Assembly: GCA_040079795.1 (NCBI GenBank)
Contig: JBEBJQ010000006.1
Location: forward strand, 26,810 to 90,809
Direction of reading: 5' to 3'
Source of the DNA: SXIZ01 sp040079795
Lineage (GTDB): Bacteria > Pseudomonadota > Gammaproteobacteria > Methylococcales > Methylomonadaceae
DNA: 64,000 nucleotides
A program made the position numbers and the translations under genes. The notes under the pieces are model-generated. The model saw nothing but the letters and a program-made list of their open reading frames with translations. It made no database searches and was not told the origin of the DNA. Below are positions 34,696 through 43,138 of the stretch, piece by piece (positions within the stretch are counted from its first letter, which is position 1; every line of letters begins with the position of its first letter).

Positions 34696-35295
34696 ATGGC
34701 TATGAATCAAAGTAGAAGAGAATACAGAAAGGTTTACACGTCCTCCGGGCAGCTGTATCTGGCGGGTGAGCTGTTAAATTTTATTGGCTATGATATTTCT
34801 GTGAAAGGAATTCAAGTAGAAATATTGCCAGGAACCTTTTTAAGTGATGCGGAAGACTTCGAAAAACTGCTCAAAGAAAATGCGACAGCTGAAATTTTTG
34901 TTAAAGATTTAATGTTGACCGGTGAGGTTGCTATTGCCTGGGTTAATAAGAATGATGATGGCGCAATCATGCTGGGCTTGGAGTTTCGGGATGTCATTTA
35001 TAATGCCGAAAAATTATGGCATAAGCGCCGTTATTACCGTAAAAATAAAAAAGCGACCGGTGCGTTAATCCATCATGATGATAATCGAAAAATTACTTTT
35101 GAAAGCGTTAATGTCTCGACCGATGGCATCATGATTCATCTGACCGAACCCCCAGGTTATGAGATATATACTGGACTTGTGGTTAAAATTTTATCATTGG
35201 AACTCAATATTAAAGCTGTAGCTAAAGTAGCGTGGATTGACAGCAAAGAACAAACCACGATGGGATTAAGGTATTTGCAAGTGGACGGTGCATAG
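34696..35295 (+). CDS. Tandem PilZ-like cyclic di-GMP-binding protein
   Basis: A 199-residue soluble protein with two PilZ-like halves. The first has the RxxxR motif in SRREYRKVY (about 6-12) and the D/NxSxxG motif in YDISVKGIQVE (about 33). The second has RRYYRK (about 111-116) and NVSTDGIMIHL (about 139-147). Each half ends in a strand pattern like VAIAWVNK or AKVAWIDS followed by MLGLEF or MGLRYL. PilZ domains bind cyclic di-GMP and alter partner proteins; no output domain is attached. It starts 18 bp after metZ, so it may be co-transcribed, with AGGGA before the ATG. Confidence 0.83.
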   Translation: MAMNQSRREYRKVYTSSGQLYLAGELLNFIGYDISVKGIQVEILPGTFLSDAEDFEKLLKENATAEIFVKDLMLTGEVAIAWVNKNDDGAIMLGLEFRDVIYNAEKLWHKRRYYRKNKKATGALIHHDDNRKITFESVNVSTDGIMIHLTEPPGYEIYTGLVVKILSLELNIKAVAKVAWIDSKEQTTMGLRYLQVDGA

Positions 35296-35364
35296 TCTAT
35301 TCGGGAGTCTATCTACGCGATTGTCTTTCCCACTGGGGCTAATCGTTAGTTTAAGTTAAACAAT

Positions 35365-36177
35365 TCACCAGACAAAAGCACTCGCCATTTTTCCCATTAT
35401 GTCCATTTTAAATACGTTTTTTGCTGCTGCTCCAGCGATGCCATAGCAAACATGCAGAGGCAACAAGTGTTCTTCCCTTGGGTGGCAATATCTTGCCGCT
35501 GGGGCGTTTGTCCAATAGATTAGTTGTTGTTCCCGTTCTGTTTCGGTAAGCTGATGGCTGGAACAGGTATCAATAAGCCATTGCTCAAAGCTTTCGTTTT
35601 TCGACCGGGTTTCTTTAGTCGATGGTGTAAAAAATTCTGGGATGTTGTGAAATGAAAAACCGGAACCAATAACAAGCACGTTATACTGCCTAAGTTTGGT
35701 TAATGCTTTGCCAATCTGGATGTGCGCTTTTGGGTCTAAGCTATTGACGAGCGATAATTGCACACAAGGGATATTGGCGTCTGGATACATTAATTTCAAA
35801 GGTACAAATAGGCCGTGGTCAAAACCGCGTTGGCCATCAAGATTTGCGTCAATACCTGCCCTACCCAATAGCTTAAAAAGCTGATTAGCCAAATCGGGCG
35901 ATCCCGGTGCGGGGTACTGAATTTGATAAGATTCTTTGGGAAATCCATAATAATCGTAGAGCAATGAAGGAAATGCGCCACCGGTTATGGTGGGCTTGCC
36001 TTCCTCCCAGTGCGCACCGATCAATAATATGGCGGACGGTTTACCCAAACCGGGGGTTATTTTTTTCAGAAAATCGATCATTTCCTGATGATTTTTATCG
36101 CCGAGTAAGGGTAATGGACCGGCACCATGGGGAATAAATAAAACCGGACTTAATTTGCTAAGTACCTCTGTTTCCAT
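35365..36177 (-). CDS. DODA-type (LigB-like) extradiol ring-opening dioxygenase
   Basis: A 270-residue class III extradiol dioxygenase of the 4,5-DOPA-dioxygenase/YgiD type. Likely metal ligands are seen in FIPHGAGPLPLLGD (His about 17), GAHWEEGKPT (His about 55) and HPREEHLLPLHV (about 226-238), with GFDHGLFVPL holding the active-site His. Physiological substrate unknown; such proteins act on catechol-like compounds. It is on the same strand as the yceI-like and broken azoreductase genes, and the three may once have formed one unit. A gap of 62 bp separates it from the YceI gene. Confidence 0.85.
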   Translation of the reverse strand: METEVLSKLSPVLFIPHGAGPLPLLGDKNHQEMIDFLKKITPGLGKPSAILLIGAHWEEGKPTITGGAFPSLLYDYYGFPKESYQIQYPAPGSPDLANQLFKLLGRAGIDANLDGQRGFDHGLFVPLKLMYPDANIPCVQLSLVNSLDPKAHIQIGKALTKLRQYNVLVIGSGFSFHNIPEFFTPSTKETRSKNESFEQWLIDTCSSHQLTETEREQQLIYWTNAPAARYCHPREEHLLPLHVCYGIAGAAAKNVFKMDIMGKMASAFVW

Positions 36178-36239
36178 AAATACCCCTTTTGCCTTAAATG
36201 CCTTGATAAATTTCAGGGAGAACCGGTTTAATACGACGT

Positions 36240-36806
36240 TTATTCTTTAGCCGCTTCAACTGGAAGCGTGATCGTGACTTCGTCACCGACATTCGGGGCG
36301 TACTTGCCCATATTGAAGGCGGTACGTTTAACCAGGGTCGTTGCGTTGGCACCACAGGCGTCTTTTTTCAGGACCGGGTGGGGCATACACTGAAAAGAGC
36401 TTACCGTTAGGGTGACCGGCTTAGTGATCCCTTTGAGCGTTAGCGCGCCATCGACGGATGCCAATTTGTCACCTGCAAATGTTAACTGATTGGATTTAAA
36501 AGTCGCCGTTGGATACTGGGCGGTATCAAGGTAGTCTTTACCTTGGATGTGCTCGTTAAATAACGCAGACCCGGTATTGACCGAGGTGGTATCAATAGTC
36601 ACCTCTATCGACCCTGTTTTGGCCTGTTTATCAATGACGATTTTGCCCGATGCCTTGTCGAAACGGCTTAACTGCGTCGAATAGCCAAAGTGGCTGTAGG
36701 AAAAGCGTGGCAAGGTATGGGAGCCATCAATGATATAAGTTTCTGGTGCAGCCATGGCTGGATTAGAAATGGCTATTGCAATAGAAAATAAGCTAAGGTA
36801 TTTCAT
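36240..36806 (-). CDS. YceI-family periplasmic lipid-binding-like protein
   Basis: A 188-residue exported protein: signal peptide (LFSIAIAISNPAMA, cleavage near AMA-APE), then a YceI lipocalin-like barrel with YIIDGSHTLPRFSYSHFG, SGKIVIDKQAKTGSIEVTID, LFNEHIQGKDYLDTAQYP, LTLKGITKPVTL and FNMGKYAPNVGDEVTI. Two cysteines (CMPHPVLKKDACG) could form a disulfide. YceI proteins bind isoprenoid-like lipids and are often induced by base or stress; the ligand here is unknown. A good GGAGA ribosome site precedes the start. Confidence 0.9.
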   Translation of the reverse strand: MKYLSLFSIAIAISNPAMAAPETYIIDGSHTLPRFSYSHFGYSTQLSRFDKASGKIVIDKQAKTGSIEVTIDTTSVNTGSALFNEHIQGKDYLDTAQYPTATFKSNQLTFAGDKLASVDGALTLKGITKPVTLTVSSFQCMPHPVLKKDACGANATTLVKRTAFNMGKYAPNVGDEVTITLPVEAAKE

Positions 36807-36926
36807 GGTAAATCTCCTAAAGTAAGATCAAAAATTATTTCCAGATTTTGTCAGCTAGGTGCCATTTAAATAATGGGTTGGTGGCTGAATAGCAGAATAA
36901 TCGACAACCTTAAAAATCGTAATGGC

Positions 36927-37503
36927 TTACCAAACAGCCAGCTCGGCAAGTCTTAATTTAGCCTCGTTAAGCGCAAATTCTTTGGTTGCCTCGCCCATGT
37001 TAAGCCCTTCAGCATAGACAAACTCAATATCGGTTATACCCAGAAAATTGAGGAAGTTCCGCACATAGCTGGTTTGAGTATCTAACGCTGTTCCTGCATA
37101 CATTCCCCCCTCGAGTGGCAAACAGCATGACTTTTTTACCGCTCAATAAACCGACTGAACCACCCTCAGTGTACTTGAAAGTTATGCCGGCGCGGGCAAT
37201 ATGATCAAAATAAGCCTTTAGTGTTGATGGGATGCCAAAATTGTACATAGGTAAGCCGATAATGATTACATCGGCTTGTTTTATCTCGGCGATCAATGTA
37301 TCTGGGACATCTACAAAAGCGTGTTGTTCAGTTGTTCGCGCTTCAGGCTGGGCAAAGAAAGCCGGAACCCGCTGCGCATCCAGGTGAGCTAAAGGTGTAT
37401 TGGCAAGATCACGCACGATAATAGTCGCATCAGGATGATGGCTATGCCAGGTAGCGACAAACTGATTCGCAACTAGGCAATAAAATTCGGTCAGATAATT
37501 CAT
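36927..37503 (-). pseudogene. azoR: Broken FMN-dependent NADH-azoreductase gene
   Basis: Two overlapping frames together match an AzoR flavodoxin-like protein. Residues VIIIGLPMYNFGIPSTLKAYFDHIARAG (shown as LPMYNFGIPSTLKAYFDH) and FKYTEGGSVGLL...KKVMLFATRGG are in one frame (37503 to about 37115). The continuation MYAGTALDTQTSYVRNFL...IEFVYAEGLNMG is in the next (37121-36927). The shift lies in a run of six G (plus-strand C run at 37107-37112) where five would restore the frame. The N-terminus is also lost: the FMN-binding start with its SS-PRG-like motif is absent, and no frame upstream supplies it. A sequencing error could explain the shift but not the missing N-terminus. Confidence 0.82.
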
Positions 37504-37612
37504 GTCCGCTGCTTGCTCTAATTTAAAACAATGCCTTACATTATAATCTTAGTATTTCTTATCCGAAATTCAGGTTAAACAGCGAGTAGATGAGTTAAAT
37601 TGTTCGATTTTA

Positions 37613-38391
37613 GGTTCTGTTGACGTTTTGCCAATCAGATAAAATTTACTGTTTTGGATGGCATGAACAGAACAGGGATAGGCGATGCAGAGTGGGTAAG
37701 ATTATTGCCTTTTTTATAAGGGACAGCCTGGAATTCACGTCGGCCTACCCGATATATGCAGGTTATTTATTAGTGCCTATTGCGTTCAGGTGCACAATGG
37801 CGGCCCTTACCATCAGCGCATGGCAAATGGAGCAGCGTTTTTAAGCGGTTTTCGCGTTGGTGTGCCGATGGTATCTGGGGGAAATTGTTAGGCTATTTCC
37901 CTTAAGACGCTGATTTACAAGGTGCTTCCATAGATGATCCAGTGATAAGGGCGCATGCTTGCGCAGCAGGGGCCGCAAACAGCAACGCAGAAAATGAAGC
38001 GCACGGGCGTCCCAAAGGTGGCTTCAGTTGTAAGGCCCACGCACTTTGTGATGCCCTGGGCCTGCCGGTCAAGAAGCTGAATGCAAACAAGCAATCCCCT
38101 TATTGGAAAACGTAAAAGCCTTGGCCGTTTTAGCCGACAAAGGATACGACACTAACGGGTTACGGGCTTGGTTAAAAGATTAGCTGTCATTCCGCCAAAA
38201 TCAAACCGGATTGAAGGGATTGCCTGTGATTTTTGGCACTATAAAGAGCGGCATGTGGTCGAATGACTGTTCGGCAAGCTTAAACATTACCGCAGGATTG
38301 CCACCCGTTATGAGAAAAAAGCAATGTGTACATGGGGATGCTGTCATTTGCCTCGGTGCTCTTATGGTTGAGATAAAACGTCAACAGAACC
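37613..38391 (+). mobile_element. Degenerate IS5-family (IS427-like) element
   Basis: Terminal inverted repeats GGTTCTGTTGACGTTTT lie at 37613-37629 and, inverted, at 38375-38391, each flanked by TA as a target duplication. Inside is a decayed transposase: MNRTGIGDAEWVRLLPFL then a stop, later GRPKGGFSCKAHALCDALGLPV, and a final stretch like KLKHYRRIATRYEK and LLWLR in shifting frames. Several stops and frameshifts make it inactive. The length of about 780 bp is normal for this group. It separates the broken azoreductase gene from the oad operon. Confidence 0.87.
37660..38390 (+). pseudogene. IS5-family transposase remnant
   Basis: The DDE transposase reads in pieces. It begins at ATG 37660 (GIGDAEWVRLLPFL, then TAA); a middle part gives FKRFSRWCADGIWGKLL, SIDDPVIRAHACAAGA and GRPKGGFSCKAHALCDAL from about 37835; the C-terminal part resembles the family's final DKxYDxN, KERHVVER and LHLA-LLWLR blocks in other frames. 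At least three stops and two frame changes are needed to follow it, so no functional enzyme is possible without programmed events far beyond those known for this group. Confidence 0.8.
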
Positions 38392-38393
38392 TA

Positions 38394-38759
38394 GGGTAAT
38401 ACCGTTAGTAAAGATCCCTATACGGAACATGCTTAATCTATATATCCTGCTCAGGATTTACAGCAAAATATTTTTTCAGTTTGTAAGTGTTTCAGGTTTA
38501 CGAAACATTATCTGTGTGGTGATGAATATCTATATCTGAGATTTAAGCCAGCTGGAGTTTTTTGGCTAAAAGATTGTTAAAAGACGTGTTGACATTGTTT
38601 CATTTGGTAGCCTTCACTGGATCGAATTATCAGGGATATTGATAAGTTGGGGAGTTGGTTATTTGTTCGTTGTTCGTTGTAAGCTACGTTATCATTTGTT
38701 GTTTATTTAAGAGCTTTCATAGATAATGCTTGCATTGGTTAGATCGGAAATGGTTTTGT
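38394..38759. other. Spacer between the dead IS element and oadG
   Basis: No gene is seen in these 366 bp. They are AT-rich and probably hold the oad promoter, which I cannot place. A small inverted repeat, TTATCA/TGATAA, lies at about 38626-38645. Confidence 0.4.
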
Positions 38760-38990
38760 ATGGCGGAATTAATAACATCAGGCGTTGAGCTTATGCTGGT
38801 AGGGATGGGGATTGTTTACGCATTTTTAGCGATGTTGATTGGTGCTATTTACCTTATGGCCGCGATGGTCACGCGTTTTTTTCCTGAGCTGCCAGTGGGT
38901 GTTGAAACTATCGTACGGAAAGATGTTGACCAAAACAGTATTGCCGCTATTAGTGCCGCGGTGCACCAATATAGAATTAAACATAAGTAA
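38760..38990 (+). CDS. oadG: Oxaloacetate decarboxylase gamma subunit
   Basis: A 76-residue membrane protein starting MAELITSGVELMLVGMGIV; the single membrane helix (about 8-36) and the short C-terminal cytoplasmic tail with an alternating DQNSIAAISAAVHQYR helix are typical of OadG. The gamma subunit holds the alpha and beta subunits together and helps in zinc-dependent decarboxylation. I use ATG 38760; an in-frame TTG at 38730 is unlikely. It is first in the gene order oadG-oadA-oadB, which itself supports the call. Confidence 0.88.
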   Translation: MAELITSGVELMLVGMGIVYAFLAMLIGAIYLMAAMVTRFFPELPVGVETIVRKDVDQNSIAAISAAVHQYRIKHK

Positions 38991-39004
38991 TTTTGGGGAA
39001 GGAT

Positions 39005-39044
39005 AAAGGCGCAGAGTGACATTTCTTGTACGCTCTGCGCCTTT
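39005..39044 (+). terminator. Strong hairpin between oadG and oadA
   Basis: AAAGGCGCAGAG (39005-39016) pairs perfectly with CTCTGCGCCTTT (39033-39044), and the stem extends two further pairs with one G-T. The tail TGTGTTGTT is only moderately T-rich. In the middle of an operon, this may act as a partial terminator or mRNA processing/stabilising element that sets subunit ratios. Confidence 0.6.
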
Positions 39045-39114
39045 GTGTTGTTAAGGCTTAAATAAAATTATCCTATACAAGCATTGCCAAACACTAAAAA
39101 AATAGGAGCAATTG

Positions 39115-40890
39115 ATGGCAAAGGCCAATAAAAAACCTTTAGGTATTACCGACGTTGTGCTGCGTGACGCGCATCAATCAATTTTGGCAACGCGTCTGCG
39201 CATTGAAGATATGCTCCCAATTTGTGAAAAATTGGATCGGGTAGGCTACTGGTCCCTTGAATCTTGGGGAGGGGCAACTTTTGATGCATGTATCCGGTAT
39301 TTAGGTGAAGATCCTTGGGAACGCTTACGTTTATTAAAGGCGGCAATGCCTAATACGCCACAGCAAATGTTATTGCGCGGTCAAAATCTATTGGGTTATC
39401 GGCATTATGCTGATGATGTTGTGGATAAATTTGTTGAACGCTGTGTGGTTAATGGTGTGGACGTGTTTCGTATCTTCGATGCGATGAACGATATGCGCAA
39501 TATTGAGCGTGCAATTAAAGCAGTGTTGAACTCCGATGCGCATGCGCAGGGAACCATTTCTTATACTACTAGCCCTGTGCACACCATTGATAAATGGGTA
39601 CAGCAAGGCCGTGTGATTGAAGATATGGGCGCACATTCTATTTGCATTAAAGATATGGCGGGGCTGTTAACCCCATATACTGCGTTTGAGTTGGTGACTA
39701 AATTAAAAAAAGCGGTGGCAATCCCGATTCATATGCAATGTCACGCCACCACTGGCCTGAGTGTTGGGACTATCATTAAGGCGGTTGAAGCGGGGCTTGA
39801 TAATGTCGATACCGCGATTTCGTCGCTGAGTATGACTTATGGGCACAGCCCAACCGAAACGATAGTTGCAAGTTTTGCCGGTCAGCCACAGGATACGGGT
39901 TTAGATTTGGTCTTACTGGAAGAAATTGCAGAGTATTTTAGGGAAATTCGTAAAAAATATGCCCAGTTTGAGGGAAGTTTAAAAGGGGTCGATGCGCGCA
40001 TATTGGTTTCACAAGTCCCAGGCGGTATGTTAACCAATTTGGAAAGTCAGTTGAGGGAGCAGGGTGCCGAAGATCGTTTTGATGAAGTGTTGCATGAAAT
40101 TCCACGGGTGCGCGAAGATTTAGGATTTATTCCCCTGGTAACGCCTACTTCGCAAATTGTTGGTACGCAGGCATTAATTAATGTAATGGCGGGTGAGCGG
40201 TATAAAACCATCACCAAAGAGTCGGCAGGTGTTTTAAAAGGTGAATACGGGGCGACTCCTGCGCCGGTTAATAACGGCCTGCAAGCGCGGGTTTTAAATG
40301 GCGCTAAGCCGATAACCTGCCGCCCTGCGGACTTGTTAACACCGGAAATGAGTATTTTGATGGCTGACGTGCAGGCGAAAGCTAAAGCAGAGGGTGTGAA
40401 GTTAGCTAAAAATGTCGAAGAAGATGCTTTAATTGATGGGTTGTTTGCACAAGTCGGCTGGAAATTTTTGGTTAATCGGGGTAATCCGGCTGCGTTTGAA
40501 CCCATGCCTGATCCGCTGGCTTTTGCAGCGGCTAATAGTCCTCAAAAAGTATTGCCTGTTGAAAGTTATAGTGTAAATGTCGATGGCAGGCATTTTAGCG
40601 TGGTGGTGGGGCCTGGTGGAACGGCTTTAAATATTCAGCCCGGTGCAACGAATGCTTCTGCGGTTGCTTTGGTGAGTCACGGCGCTAAAATTGAGGCACC
40701 AATGGCAGGGACTATCCTTAAAGTGAATGTCCGAGTCGGTAGTGTTGTTGTCGAAGGGGATGTCGTGGTGGTTATGGAAACCATGAAAATGGAAACCGAA
40801 GTTCGTTCACGTTTTTCAGGTACGGTCAGTGCAATTAATATCAGAGAAGGCGGCGCGGCGGCAGTCGGTGAGGCGCTGATTATTTTATAG
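39115..40890 (+). CDS. oadA: Oxaloacetate decarboxylase alpha subunit (biotin carrier)
   Basis: A 591-residue soluble subunit. The carboxyltransferase barrel (about 5-265) has TDVVLRDAHQSILATRLR, SLESWGGATFDA, RIFDAMND and HMQCHATTGLS, the metal site of the pyruvate carboxylase family. A PYC/OADA domain (about 275-470) leads to a C-terminal biotinyl domain with the attachment lysine in VVMETMKMETEV (about 560). In the sodium pump it moves CO2 from oxaloacetate to biotin. I use ATG 39115 after AGGAG; TTG 39112 is the alternative. Adjacent oadG and oadB exclude plain pyruvate carboxylase subunit B. Confidence 0.94.
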   Translation: MAKANKKPLGITDVVLRDAHQSILATRLRIEDMLPICEKLDRVGYWSLESWGGATFDACIRYLGEDPWERLRLLKAAMPNTPQQMLLRGQNLLGYRHYADDVVDKFVERCVVNGVDVFRIFDAMNDMRNIERAIKAVLNSDAHAQGTISYTTSPVHTIDKWVQQGRVIEDMGAHSICIKDMAGLLTPYTAFELVTKLKKAVAIPIHMQCHATTGLSVGTIIKAVEAGLDNVDTAISSLSMTYGHSPTETIVASFAGQPQDTGLDLVLLEEIAEYFREIRKKYAQFEGSLKGVDARILVSQVPGGMLTNLESQLREQGAEDRFDEVLHEIPRVREDLGFIPLVTPTSQIVGTQALINVMAGERYKTITKESAGVLKGEYGATPAPVNNGLQARVLNGAKPITCRPADLLTPEMSILMADVQAKAKAEGVKLAKNVEEDALIDGLFAQVGWKFLVNRGNPAAFEPMPDPLAFAAANSPQKVLPVESYSVNVDGRHFSVVVGPGGTALNIQPGATNASAVALVSHGAKIEAPMAGTILKVNVRVGSVVVEGDVVVVMETMKMETEVRSRFSGTVSAINIREGGAAAVGEALIIL

Positions 40891-40989
40891 CTTTAGGGCA
40901 AAAGTATGCAATATCAGTTTGTATCGTGTATGGTTGGTGTAGCGCTTATCAATGGATCTTTAACGTTTCTTTAAATAAAGTCATAGTCA

Positions 40990-42117
40990 ATGGGAAATCT
41001 AAATCTACTCTGGCAAAGTACAGGTATTCATACAATCCAGGCAGGTCAAGTTTTGATGATGCTGGTTGGTTTTTTATTGTTATTTTTAGCGATTAAAAAA
41101 GATTTTGAACCTTTATTGCTGTTGCCCATAGGTTTTGGCGCAATCTTGAGTAATATTCCGGTGGCTGGGATTGCAGAAGATGGCGGGATTTTGTCTTATT
41201 TGTATTTTGGGATTAAAGCCGGTATTTTTCCGCTGCTGATTTTTATGGGCGTCGGAGCCATGACGGATTTTGGGCCTATGCTTGCTAACCCTAAAACCCT
41301 GCTATTAGGGGCTGCTGCGCAATTTGGAATTTTCGCGACGTTATTAGGTGCGCTCGCTTTGAATATGGTGCCCGGTTTGCAGTTTACCCTAAAGGATGCG
41401 GCGGCTATTGCTATCATTGGGGGGGCTGACGGGCCAACAGCTATTTATGTGGCGTCCAGATTGGCACCTGACTTGCTTGGCGCTATTGCAGTCGCAGCTT
41501 ATTCGTATATGGCTCTGGTGCCGTTGATTCAGCCCCCTATTATGCGGGCACTCACCACACTGGAAGAACGTAGCATTGAAATGCAGCAAATGCGTAATGT
41601 CAGTAAAACCGAGAAGATCATCTTTCCCTTGGTTCTGTTAGTACTAACCGCCTTGTTGTTGCCTTCTGCTGCGCCTTTAATCGGTATGTTTTGTCTGGGC
41701 AATTTAATGAACGCAAGCGGCGTTGTTGATCGCTTAAGTAAAACAGCCGCCAATGAATTGATTAATATTGTGACTATTTTTCTAGGGTTGGCAGTTGGTT
41801 CTAAGCTAAGTGCGCACGCTTTTTTAAAATTGGAAACCTTAGGGATACTGGCTTTAGGTGCTATAGCTTTTTGCATAGGTACCGCCACTGGTGTCATTAT
41901 GGCTAAAATTATGAATAGATTCAGTAGTACGCCGATTAATCCTTTAATCGGTGCTGCAGGTGTCTCCGCAGTGCCTATGGCAGCTAGAGTGGCGAATAAA
42001 TTAGGTTTGGAGGCTAATCCGCATAATTTTTTATTGATGCACGCAATGGGGCCTAACGTTGCTGGTGTGATCGGCTCAGCAGTGGCTGCCGGGGTTTTGC
42101 TGAGCTTGGTTCGGTAG
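40990..42117 (+). CDS. oadB: Oxaloacetate decarboxylase beta subunit (sodium pump)
   Basis: A 375-residue inner-membrane protein with about nine or more hydrophobic helices. It releases CO2 from carboxybiotin and couples this to sodium export. Family landmarks include LLLPIGFGAILSNIP, FGIKAGIFPLLIFMGVGAMTDFGP (seen as LLIFMGVGAMTDFGP), IGGADGPTAIYVAS with the essential Asp (about 145), LSKTAANELINIVTIFLGLAVG and NFLLMHAMGPNVAGVIGSAVAAG near the end. With oadG and oadA it forms a complete three-subunit pump. About 100 bp separate it from oadA. Confidence 0.94.
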   Translation: MGNLNLLWQSTGIHTIQAGQVLMMLVGFLLLFLAIKKDFEPLLLLPIGFGAILSNIPVAGIAEDGGILSYLYFGIKAGIFPLLIFMGVGAMTDFGPMLANPKTLLLGAAAQFGIFATLLGALALNMVPGLQFTLKDAAAIAIIGGADGPTAIYVASRLAPDLLGAIAVAAYSYMALVPLIQPPIMRALTTLEERSIEMQQMRNVSKTEKIIFPLVLLVLTALLLPSAAPLIGMFCLGNLMNASGVVDRLSKTAANELINIVTIFLGLAVGSKLSAHAFLKLETLGILALGAIAFCIGTATGVIMAKIMNRFSSTPINPLIGAAGVSAVPMAARVANKLGLEANPHNFLLMHAMGPNVAGVIGSAVAAGVLLSLVR

Positions 42118-42157
42118 TATCAATAAAACGCTTTGAGAGACCCTGATTGGTGTTTGT

Positions 42158-42490
42158 TTAGTCGTTACGCTTAAACATGTGTGACCAAACCAGTCCGTCT
42201 TCATTCCACGTCATGTTGGCGTGCATCTGTAAAATAATCTGTTTATACATTTCGAGGCTGGGGTATCCCTCGCTTTGGGCATCCGCATCAGTCATATCAC
42301 CTAAACGTTGATGTTCCACAGCAGTGATAATAAAAGGGATGCCGTCCAGTTTAAAAGTTTCATCAGGGTAAGCATAAAGTCCGTCACGGCGTTGCTGGGT
42401 TTTGGTGCCCGCAATTGCTGCTGCAATGAGTTTTGGGTGGCGAATCAGTCGGTCAATGGCACAGGTTTTTTCTGGATAATCTTTGTTCAT
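42158..42490 (-). CDS. ASCH-domain protein
   Basis: A small protein of about 110 residues with the ASCH/PUA-like pattern: IRHPKLIAAAIAGTKTQQRR (GxKxxxxR motif, about 14-33), FKLDGIPFIITAVEHQRLGD, MTDADAQSEGYPSLEMYK and EDGLVWSHMFKR. ASCH proteins are thought to bind RNA or modified nucleosides; some are amidohydrolases acting on acetylcytidine. ATG 42490 is the likely start, with a TTG at 42553 possible; neither has a clear ribosome site. It is convergent with oadB. Confidence 0.8.
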   Translation of the reverse strand: MNKDYPEKTCAIDRLIRHPKLIAAAIAGTKTQQRRDGLYAYPDETFKLDGIPFIITAVEHQRLGDMTDADAQSEGYPSLEMYKQIILQMHANMTWNEDGLVWSHMFKRND

Positions 42491-42874
42491 TGGGTTTGGA
42501 TAAATAAAAACAGAAGAGTGGAGACATGATTTAGGTAAATCAAAACCATGCAATTTTTAAGTTAGATACCTTATTTGTTTGGATTTTAACAATTTATGGA
42601 GAAAATTGATAGCGCTAAAGATGTGTAAACTAGAATATTTCCATTTTAAAAGTAGGGATAAAAGTTATATTTTTAGTTAATGATATTAATTAGGCAGCTA
42701 TCGTGTTTTTTTATATAAAATGACTTTGACACTAAGCTGTCAGCATGATATAAATTACACGTCGTATCGAAATACTAGATTCATCGACAAGCAGGCTATG
42801 GTTTGAAGCTATAGATTTTTCCGGAAAATTGGAAAAAAGCTTTCTAATAATAATTAATCCTAGAGGATACAGAA
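42491..42874. other. AT-rich 384-bp spacer before the 64-residue membrane protein gene
   Basis: No gene is seen. It holds the near-consensus promoter at 42726-42754 and a leader of about 114 bases before the next ATG. The leader carries small inverted repeats such as CTATGGTTTGAAGCTATAG (42798-42816) and TTTTCCGGAAAA (42818-42829). Confidence 0.5.
42726..42754 (+). promoter_or_regulatory. Near-consensus sigma-70 promoter for the 64-residue protein
   Basis: TTGACA (42726-42731) and TATAAA (42749-42754) are separated by 17 bp, the ideal spacing. The likely transcript start near 42761 would leave a 5' leader of about 114 bases. This is the best promoter match in the window. Confidence 0.72.
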
Positions 42875-43069
42875 ATGGCAGAAGCAAAAGAAAAAGATAA
42901 TTTTTGGTTATGGATCGGTGCATTGATCGTTGTTACCGTCATTTTGGTTGGTATGTTGAAACAAGACGAAGTAAAACATCTTGCAACACCAGGTGCTAAC
43001 GTAACTGATGCACAAGCTGCAGCAGCGTTAGAAAAAACCAAAAGATTGAAAAACGTAATGGTTGAATGA
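42875..43069 (+). CDS. Orphan 64-residue single-span membrane protein
   Basis: The protein starts MAEAKEKDNFWLWIGALIVV, with one membrane helix (about 10-27), an N-terminal charged segment, and a C-terminal soluble tail with Ala-rich DAQAAAALEKTKRLKNVMVE. No cysteine or known motif is present. It is monocistronic: TTGACA-17-TATAAA upstream, a GAGGA ribosome site before the ATG and a strong intrinsic terminator 6 bases after the stop. That pattern suggests high, independent expression. Neighbours are an ASCH gene and a flavin reductase gene, both on the other strand, and give no functional clue. It could be a small subunit or assembly factor of a membrane complex; this is speculation. Confidence 0.82.
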   Translation: MAEAKEKDNFWLWIGALIVVTVILVGMLKQDEVKHLATPGANVTDAQAAAALEKTKRLKNVMVE

Positions 43070-43074
43070 TCTTT

Positions 43075-43108
43075 AACCCTCTCGCCTATATAGGCGAGAG
43101 GGTTTTTT
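43075..43108 (+). terminator. Strong intrinsic terminator after the 64-residue protein
   Basis: AACCCTCTCGCCTA (43075-43088) pairs perfectly with TAGGCGAGAGGGTT (43091-43104); a TTTTTT run follows at 43103-43108. It ends the single-gene transcript and also separates it from the convergent flavin reductase gene. Confidence 0.92.
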
Positions 43109-43138
43109 AGGCAAGGATAAAAATTTTAAAACAGCTTT

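Noticed and set aside
39115..40890. Pyruvate carboxylase subunit B instead of OadA
   Set aside because: Flanking oadG and oadB and no biotin carboxylase subunit nearby fit the sodium pump.
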